A DNA stretch of 64,000 nucleotides, taken from Rossellomorea aquimaris. Its GTDB lineage: Bacteria; Bacillota; Bacilli; Bacillales; Bacillaceae_B. Each line of letters begins with the position of its first letter. Within the stretch, counting starts at the first letter, position 1. Position numbers and translations under genes: made by a program. The stretch is from positions 434,001 through 498,000 of the forward strand of contig NZ_JAIVAR010000002.1 of NCBI RefSeq assembly GCF_020171925.1. Reading direction: 5' to 3'. The notes under the pieces are model-generated. The model ran no database searches. It was not told the DNA's origin and saw only the letters and a program-made list of their open reading frames with translations. Shown here piece after piece: positions 53,419 through 62,948 of the stretch.

Positions 53419-53549
53419 GGAATTTTATTTGAACTGCCAAACTGCCACTGGTTGTTTTTACATACCCCAAAACAGTTTAACCAATCCCGAAAATGTTATA
53501 TAATGAACATTTGTGAACGGGACTCAAGAATTCGGAGGTAAGAACAACC

Positions 53550-54671
53550 ATGAGTACAGTCGGAAGAAATGAACCGTGTCCTTGCGGGAGCGGTAAAAAA
53601 TATAAGAAATGCTGTGAAAAAGCGAACGGTGTGAATATAGATAGCATGGTGAATCAGGAGCTTGAAGTGCTTCAGGCGCAGCTTTATGATTTCATCGCAA
53701 CGGCGCAGGATCCAATGATGGAAGAGGCGTATCACGAATACCTGAAGAAAATGGATCTGATGAAAGCCGACCCGGATATCTACGAAATGGCGTTTGTCAG
53801 CTGGTACGGTGCGACCCAGAAGGATGAAGAAGGCGTGCGTTTAATCGACCGCTTCATCGACAAGACGGTCGGTACGGTCACACGACCTCAAACCGCTGCC
53901 ATTTTAGAATCGTGGAAAGAACTGCGTGTCACAGCCGGTACGGTGGAAAAAATGGATGACACTACGCTGCACGTAGAGGAAGTGATCACGGGTGACAAGC
54001 TGGTCGTGAAGGAGCGATTCGGTAAGCTTGAAGAAAACAGCTTCTTCTTGGCCCTGCTATTGCCGAACGGAGAAGAGTACCTGCCATTTGCTCAGTACTT
54101 CATCTACCCATCCATTGAAAAAGCAGCGATGGAATTGGTGAAAATCCGTTTCGAACAAGGGGAATTCGAGAACCTTCAGGATTACCTTGCCGATCAATAT
54201 ATGATGCTCGCTGACGTCGGTTTTGTTTTATATAATGCGGAAAAGAAGAAGTCCGGTAAGAAATCGGCAGTCGCTGAAGGTGAGATTGAAGCACCGGAGG
54301 AACAAGAAGAGTCCAGTGAGCAGGACGGGACGATTGAAGGCGTAGAAATTTGGAAGACCCCAGAATATGCTGAAGCGCTAACGGCATTGCAAACGTTCCT
54401 TTCTGAAAAAGGGGAAGACAAAGCAGAAAGTGCCCTGCTTGTAGCGGTATTGGAAAAATACTTCTACAGTGAGCGCCCGACGATCCGTAACCCGAAAATC
54501 TATTCTGGTGCACTCGTCGACATGGCGAAAAACATCGATGAAATCAGTATCCGCCACGTCCAGAAGGAACTGGCCGAATACTTTGATGTGTCCGCCAACA
54601 GCATCTCCAGAAGAAGCAAACAGATCTGGGAAAGCTACCAGGACACCGTCTATGAACTACTAAATAATTAA
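53550..54671 (+). CDS. SEC-C zinc-motif protein encoded next to secA
   Basis: 373 residues. It begins with a SEC-C motif ([20 protein letters not shown]), nearly the same 20 residues that end SecA two kilobases downstream. The rest is helical with a SecB/YecA-like look: a DUF-type middle ([54 protein letters not shown]), an acidic low-complexity linker ([18 protein letters not shown]) and a C-terminal helical domain ending in [30 protein letters not shown] motifs bind zinc and often contact ribosomes or SecB. A role beside SecA is suggested by adjacency only. Confidence 0.72.
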   Translation: MSTVGRNEPCPCGSGKKYKKCCEKANGVNIDSMVNQELEVLQAQLYDFIATAQDPMMEEAYHEYLKKMDLMKADPDIYEMAFVSWYGATQKDEEGVRLIDRFIDKTVGTVTRPQTAAILESWKELRVTAGTVEKMDDTTLHVEEVITGDKLVVKERFGKLEENSFFLALLLPNGEEYLPFAQYFIYPSIEKAAMELVKIRFEQGEFENLQDYLADQYMMLADVGFVLYNAEKKKSGKKSAVAEGEIEAPEEQEESSEQDGTIEGVEIWKTPEYAEALTALQTFLSEKGEDKAESALLVAVLEKYFYSERPTIRNPKIYSGALVDMAKNIDEISIRHVQKELAEYFDVSANSISRRSKQIWESYQDTVYELLNN

Positions 54672-54679
54672 CCCAATCC

Positions 54680-54723
54680 AAGGTACGTCCCTCATCGCTT
54701 CACCGCGATGAGGGACGTACCTT
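54680..54723. repeat. Palindromic element, second copy of the GGTACGTCCCTCA family
   Basis: AAGGTACGTCCCTCATCGC (54680-54698) and its exact reverse complement (54705-54723) form a 19-bp stem with a six-base loop. It lies nine bases after a stop codon and can serve as a terminator, with TTTTG following. Confidence 0.9.
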
Positions 54724-54998
54724 TTGTCGTTTAAATCGCTAAAGGACCAACCCTCTCTCTGCTCATCTTGGCTTTTGTTGTAAGAGGGGTTGGATAGTGG
54801 TAGAATTAGTAGGAATGTAGTAGCAGGATTTATAGGGCTTTTAGCGAAAGTGTAGAAGAGATGTTTGAGCCGGGGAACGGGTGGTAGATAAGCCACTCTA
54901 TCGTTTTTCTCCCTTTTCTCATGAAATTCTCATTTCCTTTCGTTATAGTGGAAAGTGTTGTTTGGCTCTTACTTTTACAGGATAAAGGAGCGTTATAC

Positions 54999-57509
54999 AT
55001 GCTTGGGATTTTGAACAAAGTATTTGATGCAAATAAAAGAGAAATTAAAAGGCTGGAAAAACTGGCTGATGAAATAGAAGTACTGGGTCCTGAAATGGAG
55101 CGACTCACGGATGATCAGATTCGTGAGAGGACGGAGCGATTCAAGGAGCGTTATCAAAAAGGCGAAGACCTTGATGACATGCTCGTTGAAGCATTCGCGG
55201 TTGTAAGGGAAGCGGCACGCCGTGTCCTTGGACTTTATCCATACCGCGTCCAGCTGATGGGGGGAGCTTCCCTTCACGGCGGTAATATTTCCGAGATGAA
55301 GACCGGTGAAGGTAAAACTTTGACAGCGACGATGCCGGTATACCTGAACGCGATCACTGGAAAAGGCGTTCACGTTGTCACGGTCAACGAATACCTTGCC
55401 AGCCGTGACGCAGAGGAAATGGGAAAGCTGTACAACTTCCTTGGACTGACTGTAGGGTTGAACCTCAACTCCATGTCAAAAGAAGAGAAACGTGAAGCGT
55501 ACAAAGCGGATATCACATACGGAACGAATAACGAATTCGGTTTCGATTATCTTCGTGACAACATGGTCCTTTATAAAGATCAAATGGTACAGCGTCCGCT
55601 TCATTTCGCCGTGATCGATGAGGTCGACTCAATCCTGATCGACGAAGCGCGTACACCATTGATTATTTCCGGTAACGCACAGCGCACGCCTCAGCTATAT
55701 ATCCAGGCGAATGCGGTTGTCCGCACGCTGAAAAAAGAAGAAGATTATACGTATGATGAAAAAACAAAGGGTGTTCAGCTGACCGAAGAAGGGATCACCA
55801 AAGTGGAGAAAGCCTTCCACATCGATAACCTTTTCGATATTTCACACGTCACCCTCAACCACCATATCAACCAGGCGTTGAAGGCACATGTCAGCATGCA
55901 CCGTGACGTTGATTACGTGGTACAAGAAGGTGAAATCGTCATCGTTGACTCGTTCACGGGTCGTCTGATGAAAGGCCGCCGTTACAGTGACGGTCTTCAC
56001 CAATCCATCGAGGCAAAAGAAGGTCTCGAGATCCAGAACGAAAGCATGACAATGGCAACGATCACGTTCCAGAACTACTTCCGTATGTACGAAAAGCTTT
56101 CTGGTATGACCGGTACGGCGAAGACGGAAGAAGAGGAATTCCGTAACATTTACAACATGAACGTTATTGTGATCCCGACGAACAAACCGATCATCCGTGA
56201 TGACCGTGCCGACCTCATCTATGCTTCCATGGAAGGGAAGTTCAATGCGGTCGTCGAGGATATCAAGGAACGTTATGAAAAGGGACAACCAGTCCTTGTC
56301 GGGACGGTTGCCGTTGAAACATCAGAATTGATCTCGAAACTACTGACGAAAAAAGGCGTACGCCATAACGTATTGAATGCGAAAAACCATGGCCGTGAAG
56401 CCGAAATCATTTTAGAAGCAGGCCAAAGGGGCGCCGTGACGATCGCGACGAACATGGCCGGACGTGGTACGGATATCAAGCTTGGCGAAGGCGTACTCGA
56501 TCTTGGCGGTCTTGCCGTTATTGGTACCGAGCGTCATGAATCACGCCGTATCGATAACCAGCTCCGTGGACGTTCCGGACGTCAAGGAGACCCTGGTGTA
56601 ACCCAATTCTATCTTTCAATGGAAGATGAATTGATGCGCCGCTTCGGCTCCGATAACATGAAGAGCATGATGGAGCGTCTTGGGATGGATGACTCCCAAC
56701 CGATCCAAAGTAAAATGGTCAGCCGTGCCGTTGAATCTGCACAAAAACGTGTGGAAGGAAACAACTTCGACGCTCGTAAGCAGCTCCTTCAATACGACGA
56801 TGTCCTTCGCCAGCAGCGCGAAATCATCTACAAGCAGCGTTACGATGTCATCGAATCCGAAAACCTTCGTGAAATCGTAGAAGCGATGATCAAATCCGTC
56901 ATCGAACGCCAGGTTTCAGCCCATACCGCAAACGAGGAAATGGAAGACTGGAATCTTCAAGGAATCGTCGATTACGTGAATGCGAACCTGCTTCCTGAAG
57001 GTGACGTAACGGTTGAAGACCTTCAAGGAAAAGAAGCGGATGAAATGATGGATCTCATCTGGGAAGACGTGAAGCATCGCTATGATGAAAAAGAAGAAGA
57101 GATGACACCTGAACAAATGCGTGAATTTGAAAAGGTCATCCTGCTTCGTTCGGTTGATACAAAATGGATCGACCACATCGATGCGATGGACCAGCTGCGC
57201 CAAGGGATCCACCTTCGTGCCTACGGTCAAAACGATCCGCTTCGCGAATACCAGCATGAAGGCTTCGCGATGTTCGAAAGCATGGTCATGGCCATCGAAG
57301 AAGATGCAGCCAAGTACATCATGAAAGCTGAAATCCGCAACAACCTGCAGCGCCAGGAAGTCGCAAAAGGCCAAGCCGTCAACCCGAAAGAAGAAGGTGG
57401 CAAAGCCAAGAAAAAACCGGTCCGCAAACAAGAGGAAACCGGCCGCAACGAACCATGCCCATGCGGAAGCGGCAAAAAATTCAAACACTGCCACGGCAGA
57501 ATGGGATAA
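54999..57509 (+). CDS. secA: Preprotein translocase ATPase SecA
   Basis: 836 residues from ATG 54999 (AAAGGAGCG upstream); a longer frame to 54921 is not needed. Key motifs are MKTGEGKT (Walker A), [21 protein letters not shown] (DEVD), [25 protein letters not shown] and [25 protein letters not shown], ending with the zinc-binding SEC-C tail [16 protein letters not shown]. It drives proteins through SecYEG. The gene order hpf-secA-prfB matches B. subtilis. Confidence 0.98.
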   Translation: MLGILNKVFDANKREIKRLEKLADEIEVLGPEMERLTDDQIRERTERFKERYQKGEDLDDMLVEAFAVVREAARRVLGLYPYRVQLMGGASLHGGNISEMKTGEGKTLTATMPVYLNAITGKGVHVVTVNEYLASRDAEEMGKLYNFLGLTVGLNLNSMSKEEKREAYKADITYGTNNEFGFDYLRDNMVLYKDQMVQRPLHFAVIDEVDSILIDEARTPLIISGNAQRTPQLYIQANAVVRTLKKEEDYTYDEKTKGVQLTEEGITKVEKAFHIDNLFDISHVTLNHHINQALKAHVSMHRDVDYVVQEGEIVIVDSFTGRLMKGRRYSDGLHQSIEAKEGLEIQNESMTMATITFQNYFRMYEKLSGMTGTAKTEEEEFRNIYNMNVIVIPTNKPIIRDDRADLIYASMEGKFNAVVEDIKERYEKGQPVLVGTVAVETSELISKLLTKKGVRHNVLNAKNHGREAEIILEAGQRGAVTIATNMAGRGTDIKLGEGVLDLGGLAVIGTERHESRRIDNQLRGRSGRQGDPGVTQFYLSMEDELMRRFGSDNMKSMMERLGMDDSQPIQSKMVSRAVESAQKRVEGNNFDARKQLLQYDDVLRQQREIIYKQRYDVIESENLREIVEAMIKSVIERQVSAHTANEEMEDWNLQGIVDYVNANLLPEGDVTVEDLQGKEADEMMDLIWEDVKHRYDEKEEEMTPEQMREFEKVILLRSVDTKWIDHIDAMDQLRQGIHLRAYGQNDPLREYQHEGFAMFESMVMAIEEDAAKYIMKAEIRNNLQRQEVAKGQAVNPKEEGGKAKKKPVRKQEETGRNEPCPCGSGKKFKHCHGRMG

Positions 57510-57526
57510 ATGTAAGAATGGAGATG

Positions 57527-57575
57527 ATACCTGGTACCTATGTTTAGGGGTACCAGGTACTTTTCCGTTTTTAGT
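57527..57575 (+). terminator. Hairpin after secA related to the palindromic-word family
   Basis: ACCTGGTACC (57529) and GGTACCAGGT (57550) form a perfect stem with a ten-base loop; ACTTTTCCGTTTTT follows. Its words resemble the 25-bp family but start 23 bp apart. Confidence 0.75.
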
Positions 57576-57601
57576 GAGAGGATTCTGGCAAACTGCTCGT
57601 G

Positions 57602-57716
57602 GTGCCAGGCACAGATGGAACGAATTGTGCCAGGAACAAATCACGCTTGTTGTACCAGGCACAGCTTTTGGTAAGATTCCGAGCCAGGCTCAAAACAGCT
57701 AATTTGAGCCTGGCTC
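57602..57716. repeat. Array of the 25-bp-spaced palindromic word (5 units)
   Basis: GTGCCAGGCAC at 57602, GTGCCAGGAAC at 57627 and GTACCAGGCAC at 57652 are exactly 25 bp apart. GAGCCAGGCTC at 57681 follows after 29 bp, and GAGCCTGGCTC at 57706 after 25 bp. The GTGCC and GAGCC subfamilies meet here in one array. Confidence 0.85.
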
Positions 57717-57779
57717 AACGTAAAACTAGACTATATCTCAATTCAAATTCAGTGCGACTTTGGTATGTGGGAACTATCC

Positions 57780-57915
57780 AGCTGATGATTGGAGTGGAAG
57801 ACGAAGACTCCTGCGGGAGAAGTGACTAATGTGAGACCCCGCAAGAGCGAAGCGATGAGGAGGCTCACGGGTCACCCGCGGAAAGCGAAGTCTTCCACGG
57901 AAATCAACAGCGGTA
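57780..57915. repeat. Large Bacillaceae-type interspersed hairpin repeat
   Basis: Outer arms GTGGAAGACGAAGACT (57794) and AGCGAAGTCTTCCAC (~57885-57898) enclose GC-rich inner arms (CTCCTGCGGGAGA, and GTGAGACCCC pairing towards GGCTCACGGG). From memory, this long structured sequence is common between genes in many Bacillaceae. It precedes the prfB ribosome site by about 40 bases. Confidence 0.75.
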
Positions 57916-57962
57916 TTAATAGAGCACAATTAATTACAAAATAAATTTAGAGGTGACCAATC

Positions 57963-59064
57963 ATGGAACTTGCAGAAATCAGATCAGAGTTAGAAAAAAC
58001 AGCTAAGACATTAGCGGACTTCAGGGGGTCTCTTTGACTTAGAAAACAAAGAGGCAAGAATCCAAGAACTTGACGAAATCATGGTAGAGCCAGGTTTCTG
58101 GGATGACCAGCAAAAAGCACAGGGTCTCATCAACGAAGGGAACGGTCTAAAAGGCCTTGTAAATGAGTACAAAGCGCTACTCGAAACACAGGAAAACCTG
58201 GAGCTTACGCTTGAGCTTGTAAAAGAAGAGCCAGACGAAGACCTTCAACAGGATCTTGAAGAAGAGCTAGGCGACTTGATGAAGCGTCTGAACGACTATG
58301 AGCTTCAACTGCTCCTAAGCGAAGAGTACGACAAAAACAACGCCATCCTCGAGCTTCACCCGGGTGCAGGCGGTACCGAGTCACAGGACTGGGGCTCTAT
58401 GCTGCTTCGTATGTACACTCGCTGGGCTGAGAAAAAAGGCTTCAAAGTGGAAACACTCGATTACCTCCCTGGAGATGAAGCCGGGATCAAGAGTGTCACC
58501 CTTGCCATCAAAGGCCACAACGCTTATGGCTACCTGAAGGCTGAAAAAGGTGTACACCGTCTAGTCCGTATTTCTCCTTTCGATTCATCTGGCCGCCGTC
58601 ATACGTCATTCGTTTCTTGCGAAGTGATGCCGGAGTTCAATGAAGAAATCGAAATCGAAATCCGTACGGAAGATCTTAAAATCGATACGTACCGTGCGAG
58701 CGGTGCCGGCGGTCAGCACATCAATACGACCGATTCGGCTGTCCGTATCACGCACTTACCGACTAATGTCGTTGTGACATGCCAGTCTGAACGTTCACAG
58801 ATTAAGAACCGTGAAGCTGCCATGAAGATGTTGAAAGCAAAACTATACCAAAAACGAATCGAAGAGCAAGAGCAGGAAATGGCTGAAATCCGAGGCGAGC
58901 AAAAAGAAATCGGATGGGGAAGCCAGATTCGTTCTTATGTCTTCCACCCGTATTCCATGGTCAAGGACCACAGAACCAATACGGAGTCAGGAAACGTACA
59001 GGGCGTCATGGATGGAGACATTGATCCGTTCATCAATGCGTACCTTCGCTCGAAGATTAAGTAA
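57963..59064 (+). CDS. prfB: Peptide chain release factor 2, with programmed +1 frameshift
   Basis: The first 24 codons from ATG 57963 end at an in-frame TGA (58035-58037) inside AGGGGGTCTCTTTGAC. This is the prfB shift site: an SD-like AGGGGG, then CTT TGA C. Slipping one base gives GAC and opens the remaining 342 codons to 59064, for a 366-residue protein. [15 protein letters not shown] carries the SPF tripeptide that reads UGA/UAA, and [11 protein letters not shown] the GGQ motif. RF2 thereby controls its own synthesis. GAGGTGACC precedes the start. Confidence 0.97.
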
Positions 59065-59073
59065 TTCTAAAAG

Positions 59074-59108
59074 CTGGACCACTCCTTTGTGAGAGGTTCA
59101 GTTTTTTT
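59074..59108 (+). terminator. Terminator of prfB
   Basis: CTGGACCACTC pairs with GAGAGGTTCAG around CTTTGT, followed by seven T. Confidence 0.88.
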
Positions 59109-59128
59109 ATGGGGATAACACTTGGGTG

Positions 59129-59215
59129 GAGCCAGGCTCAGAATCACGTTTTTGAGCCTGGCTCAAATATGCTCATCTGAGCCAGGCTCAAACTCACCAA
59201 AACGAGCCAGGCACA
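59129..59215. repeat. Array of the 25-bp-spaced palindromic word (4 units)
   Basis: GAGCCAGGCTC at 59129, GAGCCTGGCTC at 59154, GAGCCAGGCTC at 59179 and GAGCCAGGCAC at 59204. All steps are exactly 25 bp. The alternation of A and T centres lets neighbours pair perfectly. Confidence 0.9.
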
Positions 59216-59358
59216 AATCCCTCCTTTTTACCCGGGCACCCCATCCCAAACCACGCTCCCCAACCATCGGCACCAATCCACCACAAAACAACAACTCCCG
59301 CCCCACCATCCAAAAACACCCCACCCCATTAATGCTTTAACACGTCACTCAACTGTCA
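59216..59358. other. C-rich non-coding stretch
   Basis: This stretch is strongly C- and A-rich on the plus strand (for example ACCCCACCCC near 59320) and poor in G. I see no gene or fold in it. A promoter begins directly after. Confidence 0.5.
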
Positions 59359-59387
59359 TTTACACCTTCCACCACCCATGCTATACT
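59359..59387 (+). promoter_or_regulatory. Sigma-A promoter of the yvjA-cccB region
   Basis: TTTACA (59359-59364) and TATACT (59382-59387) with a 17-bp spacer and TG one base before the -10. The half palindrome at 59463 would lie in the leader. Confidence 0.75.
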
Positions 59388-59462
59388 CTCAAAGGTTATA
59401 ACAGAGCAGGCTGGTGTGAATTCTCCATGCATCCGCACAGTACATAAATGAATGACCCAACC

Positions 59463-59499
59463 AAGGTACGTCCCTCACTCGATTACCGTGCTAAAGCGC
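59463..59499. repeat. Half copy of the GGTACGTCCCTCA palindromic family
   Basis: AAGGTACGTCCCTCACT followed by GATTACCGTGCTAAAGCG matches the right half of the element at 466-541 (GGTTTAGTGCGTTAAAGCG). No left arm is present. Confidence 0.65.
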
Positions 59500-59587
59500 G
59501 CATGCAACACTTCAAGGAATCCTAGAGGGATGAGACGGGCGGGTTGTACTCATACTATTACTACATATGAAGAAGGAGTCGTACGGG

Positions 59588-60460
59588 ATGGGTTTGAAGC
59601 AGAGACGTCGAGAGCAGTCATATAATCCTCGGAAAGAGAAGTTATTGGAGTATTTGTTTGTTGTGTTTGGGTCATCGATCGTGGCCATTGCGTTCAATGT
59701 TTTTTTACTTCCCAATGAAGTTGCATCGGGAGGGGTCAGCGGGATTTCAACCATATTAAAGGGGCTATTTGATTGGAAGCCTGCCTTTGTTCAGTGGGCA
59801 TTTAACATTCCGCTATTCATTGCCGGACTGATCTTCCTCGGTCTACAGTTTGGAGTGAAGACCGCAATCGGGACCGTGTTTTTGCCACTTGTCGTCTATT
59901 TGACGGAAGACTGGCAGCCATGGACGGAGGATCCGCTTCTGGGTGCCTTGTTCGGGGGGATCGGAGTCGGAATCGGACTGGGCATCGTATTCAGGGGGAA
60001 AGCCTCGACTGGAGGGACGGATCTTGCCGCCCAGATCGTGAACAAATTTACCGGTCTGTCACTCGGGACGTGTGTGGCGATGATTGATGGGATGATCGTT
60101 TTATCGGCTGCGATCGTCTTTGATATTGAGCGTGGTCTGTACGCCTTGATCGGGCTGTATGTGACAAGTAAAACGATTGATCTCGTACAGGTCGGGATCA
60201 GCCGGTCCAAGATGGCACTCATCATCACGAACCGCCAGGAAGAGATTCGGGAAGGAATCCTGAATAAAATCGACCGCGGTGTGACAAAACTATCTGCATA
60301 TGGTGGATTTACGGATGATGAACGTCCCATCCTCATGGTCGTTGTGGATCAGACCGAATTCACAAAACTGAAACAACTGGTGAAAAGCATTGATGCGTCT
60401 GCATTTGTGGTCACAATGGATGCTTCAGAGGTGTTGGGGGAAGGTTTCAAACGGGTTTAA
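59588..60460 (+). CDS. yvjA: YitT-family membrane protein (YvjA)
   Basis: 290 residues. About five membrane helices (YLFVVFGSSIVAIAFNVFLLP, GGVSGISTILKGLF, FNIPLFIAGLIFLGLQFG, LGALFGGIGVGIGLGIVFRGKASTGGTDLAAQI) are followed by a cytosolic DUF2179 domain (SKMALIITNRQEEIREGILNKIDRGVTKLSAYGGFTDDERPILMVVVDQTEFTKLKQLVKSIDASAFV). The family's function is unknown. The position between prfB and cccB matches B. subtilis yvjA. ATG 59588 is nine bases from AAGGAG; the upstream ATG 59567 lacks a site. Confidence 0.9.
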   Translation: MGLKQRRREQSYNPRKEKLLEYLFVVFGSSIVAIAFNVFLLPNEVASGGVSGISTILKGLFDWKPAFVQWAFNIPLFIAGLIFLGLQFGVKTAIGTVFLPLVVYLTEDWQPWTEDPLLGALFGGIGVGIGLGIVFRGKASTGGTDLAAQIVNKFTGLSLGTCVAMIDGMIVLSAAIVFDIERGLYALIGLYVTSKTIDLVQVGISRSKMALIITNRQEEIREGILNKIDRGVTKLSAYGGFTDDERPILMVVVDQTEFTKLKQLVKSIDASAFVVTMDASEVLGEGFKRV

Positions 60461-60540
60461 GCTTGGTATAATTATCTATGGAAGAGAGACTTCACCAAGC
60501 TCGATCTTCCACCCTTAAATTTTTCCTAGGAGGAGAAAAC

Positions 60541-60858
60541 ATGAAGAAAAAGCTTTTAGGCATTCTTTTAGGAACTTCATTGGTACTGGCGGCTTGTGGC
60601 GGAAACGATGGCGGAGACAGCACGGAAACAAGCTCCGGTGGCATCGACGCCGAGAAGATTGTGAATAACAAATGTACCAGCTGTCACGGCGGGAATCTTG
60701 AAGGAGGCATGGGTCCGGCCCTTAAAGATGTCGGTTCACGCTATGACAAAGATCAAATTCTTGATATCCTGAATAACGGAAAAGGGCAAATGCCTGCTGG
60801 CCTTGTCAAAGGTGAAGAAGCAGAAGCGGTTGCCGAGTGGCTTGCCAATAAAAAATAA
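60541..60858 (+). CDS. cccB: Cytochrome c-551 lipoprotein CccB
   Basis: 105 residues. The signal peptide ends in the lipobox LAAC; a Gly/Asp/Ser linker (GGNDGGDSTETSSGG) follows, then the cytochrome c domain with CTSCH for haem attachment and GQMPAG as the distal methionine ligand. It is anchored on the outer face of the membrane and passes electrons to the caa3-type oxidase. ATG 60541 has AGGAGGAG upstream. Confidence 0.95.
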   Translation: MKKKLLGILLGTSLVLAACGGNDGGDSTETSSGGIDAEKIVNNKCTSCHGGNLEGGMGPALKDVGSRYDKDQILDILNNGKGQMPAGLVKGEEAEAVAEWLANKK

Positions 60859-60867
60859 GCTTGTTAA

Positions 60868-60899
60868 GAGGGGGAATCCTGTGAGGGTTCTCTTTTTTG
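60868..60899 (+). terminator. Terminator of cccB
   Basis: AGAGGGGGAATCC pairs imperfectly with GGGTTCTCT, followed by TTTTTT. Confidence 0.65.
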
Positions 60900-61086
60900 T
60901 TTGTTCAAAACTTCAACAAATTTATCCACATTCATGTATGAAGCTTCTTTAAATCTATGTGACACAGTCGTAATAAGCTAAAAAAAGTCATTGGTGGGTT
61001 CCAGACAAGTCCACCATTGATGTTGGAAAACTTATCCTCTCTACCTTTCGTACTTGTTGTTAGTACCTGTTACTAGTTAAAAAATA

Positions 61087-61212
61087 CTAGAACTCTCTCG
61101 TATTTTAGGTATAATTGTCAATAAAAAAGGTAAAATTTTCTCAAAATCCACGTTCCTGAAATAAAACTGTAATAATTTTTTTCCTTAAATTCGTAAAAAG
61201 TGATGTTATAAT
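61087..61212 (+). promoter_or_regulatory. Candidate ftsE promoters
   Basis: Two perfect -10 hexamers (TATAAT at 61110 and 61207) have only weak -35 partners (TAGAAC and TTAAAT, 16-bp spacers). The downstream one lies about 135 bases before the ftsE start. Confidence 0.45.
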
Positions 61213-61347
61213 ATTTTCGTAAGCGAAATTCGAGCAATTTCACCATTTTATGTCTAAATTGGTAGAGTCGCAAGAATTGCCGTCTCACATACTAGAATGA
61301 AAACAGCCAAGAGGGGAACTACATACTACAAATTAGGTGATTTGATA

Positions 61348-62034
61348 ATGATAGAAATGAAAGACGTCTATAAGCAGTATAACAATGGCGTTATGGCTGC
61401 AAATGGGTTCAACGTCCACATAAAGCAAGGCGAGTTTGTTTATGTTGTGGGTCCAAGTGGCGCCGGAAAGTCCACCTTCATCAAGATGATGTACCGCGAA
61501 GTCAAACCTTCAAAAGGTGATATCATTGTAGACGGTATCAATCTGGCAAAGATAAAAAATAGTAGAGTACCACATTTGCGCAGGAACATAGGAGTGGTCT
61601 TCCAGGATTTCAAACTGCTACCTTCCTTGACAATATATGAAAATATTGCGTTTGCCCTCGAAGTAATCGAGGAGCATCCGAAGAATATCAAGAAGCGGGT
61701 CATGGATGTACTGGACCTTGTAGGACTGAAGCATAAAGCGAGAATGCTCCCGAATGAGCTTTCAGGCGGAGAGCAGCAGCGTGTATCGATTGCACGGTCA
61801 ATCGTCAATACACCGAAGCTCGTGATTGCTGATGAGCCGACAGGAAATCTTGATCCGGAGACTTCATGGGATATCATGAATATCCTTGAGGAAATCGCGA
61901 ATCGCGGCACGACCGTAATCATGGCCACGCATAACCGTGAAATCGTCAACACAATCAAGCACCGGGTAATCGCCATTGAGAATGGCCGCATTGTCCGTGA
62001 TGAACAGCGAGGTGATTACGGTTATGAAGGCTAG
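61348..62034 (+). CDS. ftsE: Cell-division ABC transporter ATPase FtsE
   Basis: 228 residues from ATG 61348, the same length as B. subtilis FtsE. Walker A is GPSGAGKST, the signature is LSGGEQQRVSIARS, Walker B is LVIADEPTGNLDPET and the H-loop is ATHNREIV. With FtsX it transmits a cytosolic ATP signal to a peptidoglycan hydrolase outside. The ribosome site is weak (GGTGA). The end overlaps ftsX by 11 bases. Confidence 0.96.
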   Translation: MIEMKDVYKQYNNGVMAANGFNVHIKQGEFVYVVGPSGAGKSTFIKMMYREVKPSKGDIIVDGINLAKIKNSRVPHLRRNIGVVFQDFKLLPSLTIYENIAFALEVIEEHPKNIKKRVMDVLDLVGLKHKARMLPNELSGGEQQRVSIARSIVNTPKLVIADEPTGNLDPETSWDIMNILEEIANRGTTVIMATHNREIVNTIKHRVIAIENGRIVRDEQRGDYGYEG

Positions 62035-62908
62035 GACATATACCCGTCACTTAAGGGAAAGTTTCAAGAGTATCGGTCGTAACGGCTGGATGACATTTGC
62101 ATCCGTTAGTGCCGTAACCGTAACGTTGCTACTGGTTGGTGTCTTCATCGTCCTGATGCTGAATATGAACAAGGTTGCAACGGATATAGAGAAAGATGTA
62201 GAGATCAGGGTCCTGATGGAAATCGGTACAAAACCTGATGAAGCGAAAGCCGTTGGAGAGAAGATAAAGAAAATAAATGGAGTCGAATCCGTCAATTACT
62301 CTTCCAAGGAAGAAGAGCTTCAGAACCTTGTGAAGGATCTCGGTGATGATTTCAGATTATTCGAGCAAGATAACCCACTCTATGATGTGTTTATTGTAAA
62401 AGCGGAAGATCCGCGCAATACCGGCAAGATCGCTGCCAAGGTCAATAAATTTGATCATGTGAATGAAGCGATGTACGGTGAAGCGAAGATCGAGAAGTTA
62501 TTTAATATCCTTGAAATGAGTCGAAACGTTGGATTGGTGCTGATCATCGGTCTACTATTCACAGCAATGTTCCTCATTTCCAATACGATTAAAATAACGA
62601 TCGTCGCGAGAAGAAGGGAAATCGAGATAATGAAACTCGTGGGTGCAACCAACTGGTTTGTACGCTGGCCGTTTGTTTTGGAAGGTTTATGGCTGGGTGT
62701 TTTAGGTTCTATTATCCCGATCGCTCTTGTTACAACTGGTTATTACTATGCTTACGACTTTATAAAACCGAAACTTCAAAACCATTTTATTCAGATATTG
62801 GACTTTACCCCGTTCATCTATCAAGTAAACGGATTAATTCTCCTAATGGGATGCTTGATTGGGGCTTGGGGAAGCTTCATGTCTGTTCGTAAATTCTTGA
62901 GAGTTTAA
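62024..62908 (+). CDS. ftsX: Cell-division ABC transporter permease FtsX
   Basis: 294 residues. RHLRESFKSIGRNGWMTFASVSAVTVTLLLVGVFIVLMLNMN is the first helix region. A large extracellular loop (VEIRVLMEIGTKPDEAKAVGEKIKKINGVESVNYSSKEEEL...) and three more helices follow (NVGLVLIIGLLFTAMFLISNTI, FVLEGLWLGVLGSIIPIALVTTG, INGLILLMGCLIGAWGSF-like). ATG 62024 has GAGGTG upstream within ftsE. The extracellular loop is where FtsX touches its hydrolase partner, probably the product of the next gene. Confidence 0.95.
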   Translation: MKARTYTRHLRESFKSIGRNGWMTFASVSAVTVTLLLVGVFIVLMLNMNKVATDIEKDVEIRVLMEIGTKPDEAKAVGEKIKKINGVESVNYSSKEEELQNLVKDLGDDFRLFEQDNPLYDVFIVKAEDPRNTGKIAAKVNKFDHVNEAMYGEAKIEKLFNILEMSRNVGLVLIIGLLFTAMFLISNTIKITIVARRREIEIMKLVGATNWFVRWPFVLEGLWLGVLGSIIPIALVTTGYYYAYDFIKPKLQNHFIQILDFTPFIYQVNGLILLMGCLIGAWGSFMSVRKFLRV

Positions 62909-62948
62909 AAATTTGATAGGTTGATAGAAGCTGAAAGGAGCATGCCGT

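Larger units (their letters stand above)
60859..61347. other. Long intergenic region before ftsE
   Basis: About 490 bases. It contains the cccB terminator (~60868-60899), an inverted repeat CATTGGTGG/CCACCATTG (about 60991-61017) without a T-run, and two -10-like hexamers TATAAT at 61110-61115 and 61207-61212. An in-frame ATG for ftsE at 61297 is not used. No gene is seen. Confidence 0.55.

Noticed and set aside
54921-54998. An extended N-terminus for SecA
   Set aside because: The family starts at LGILNKVFD, and the ATG at 54999 has AAAGGAG upstream. The extra residues resemble a signal helix by chance.
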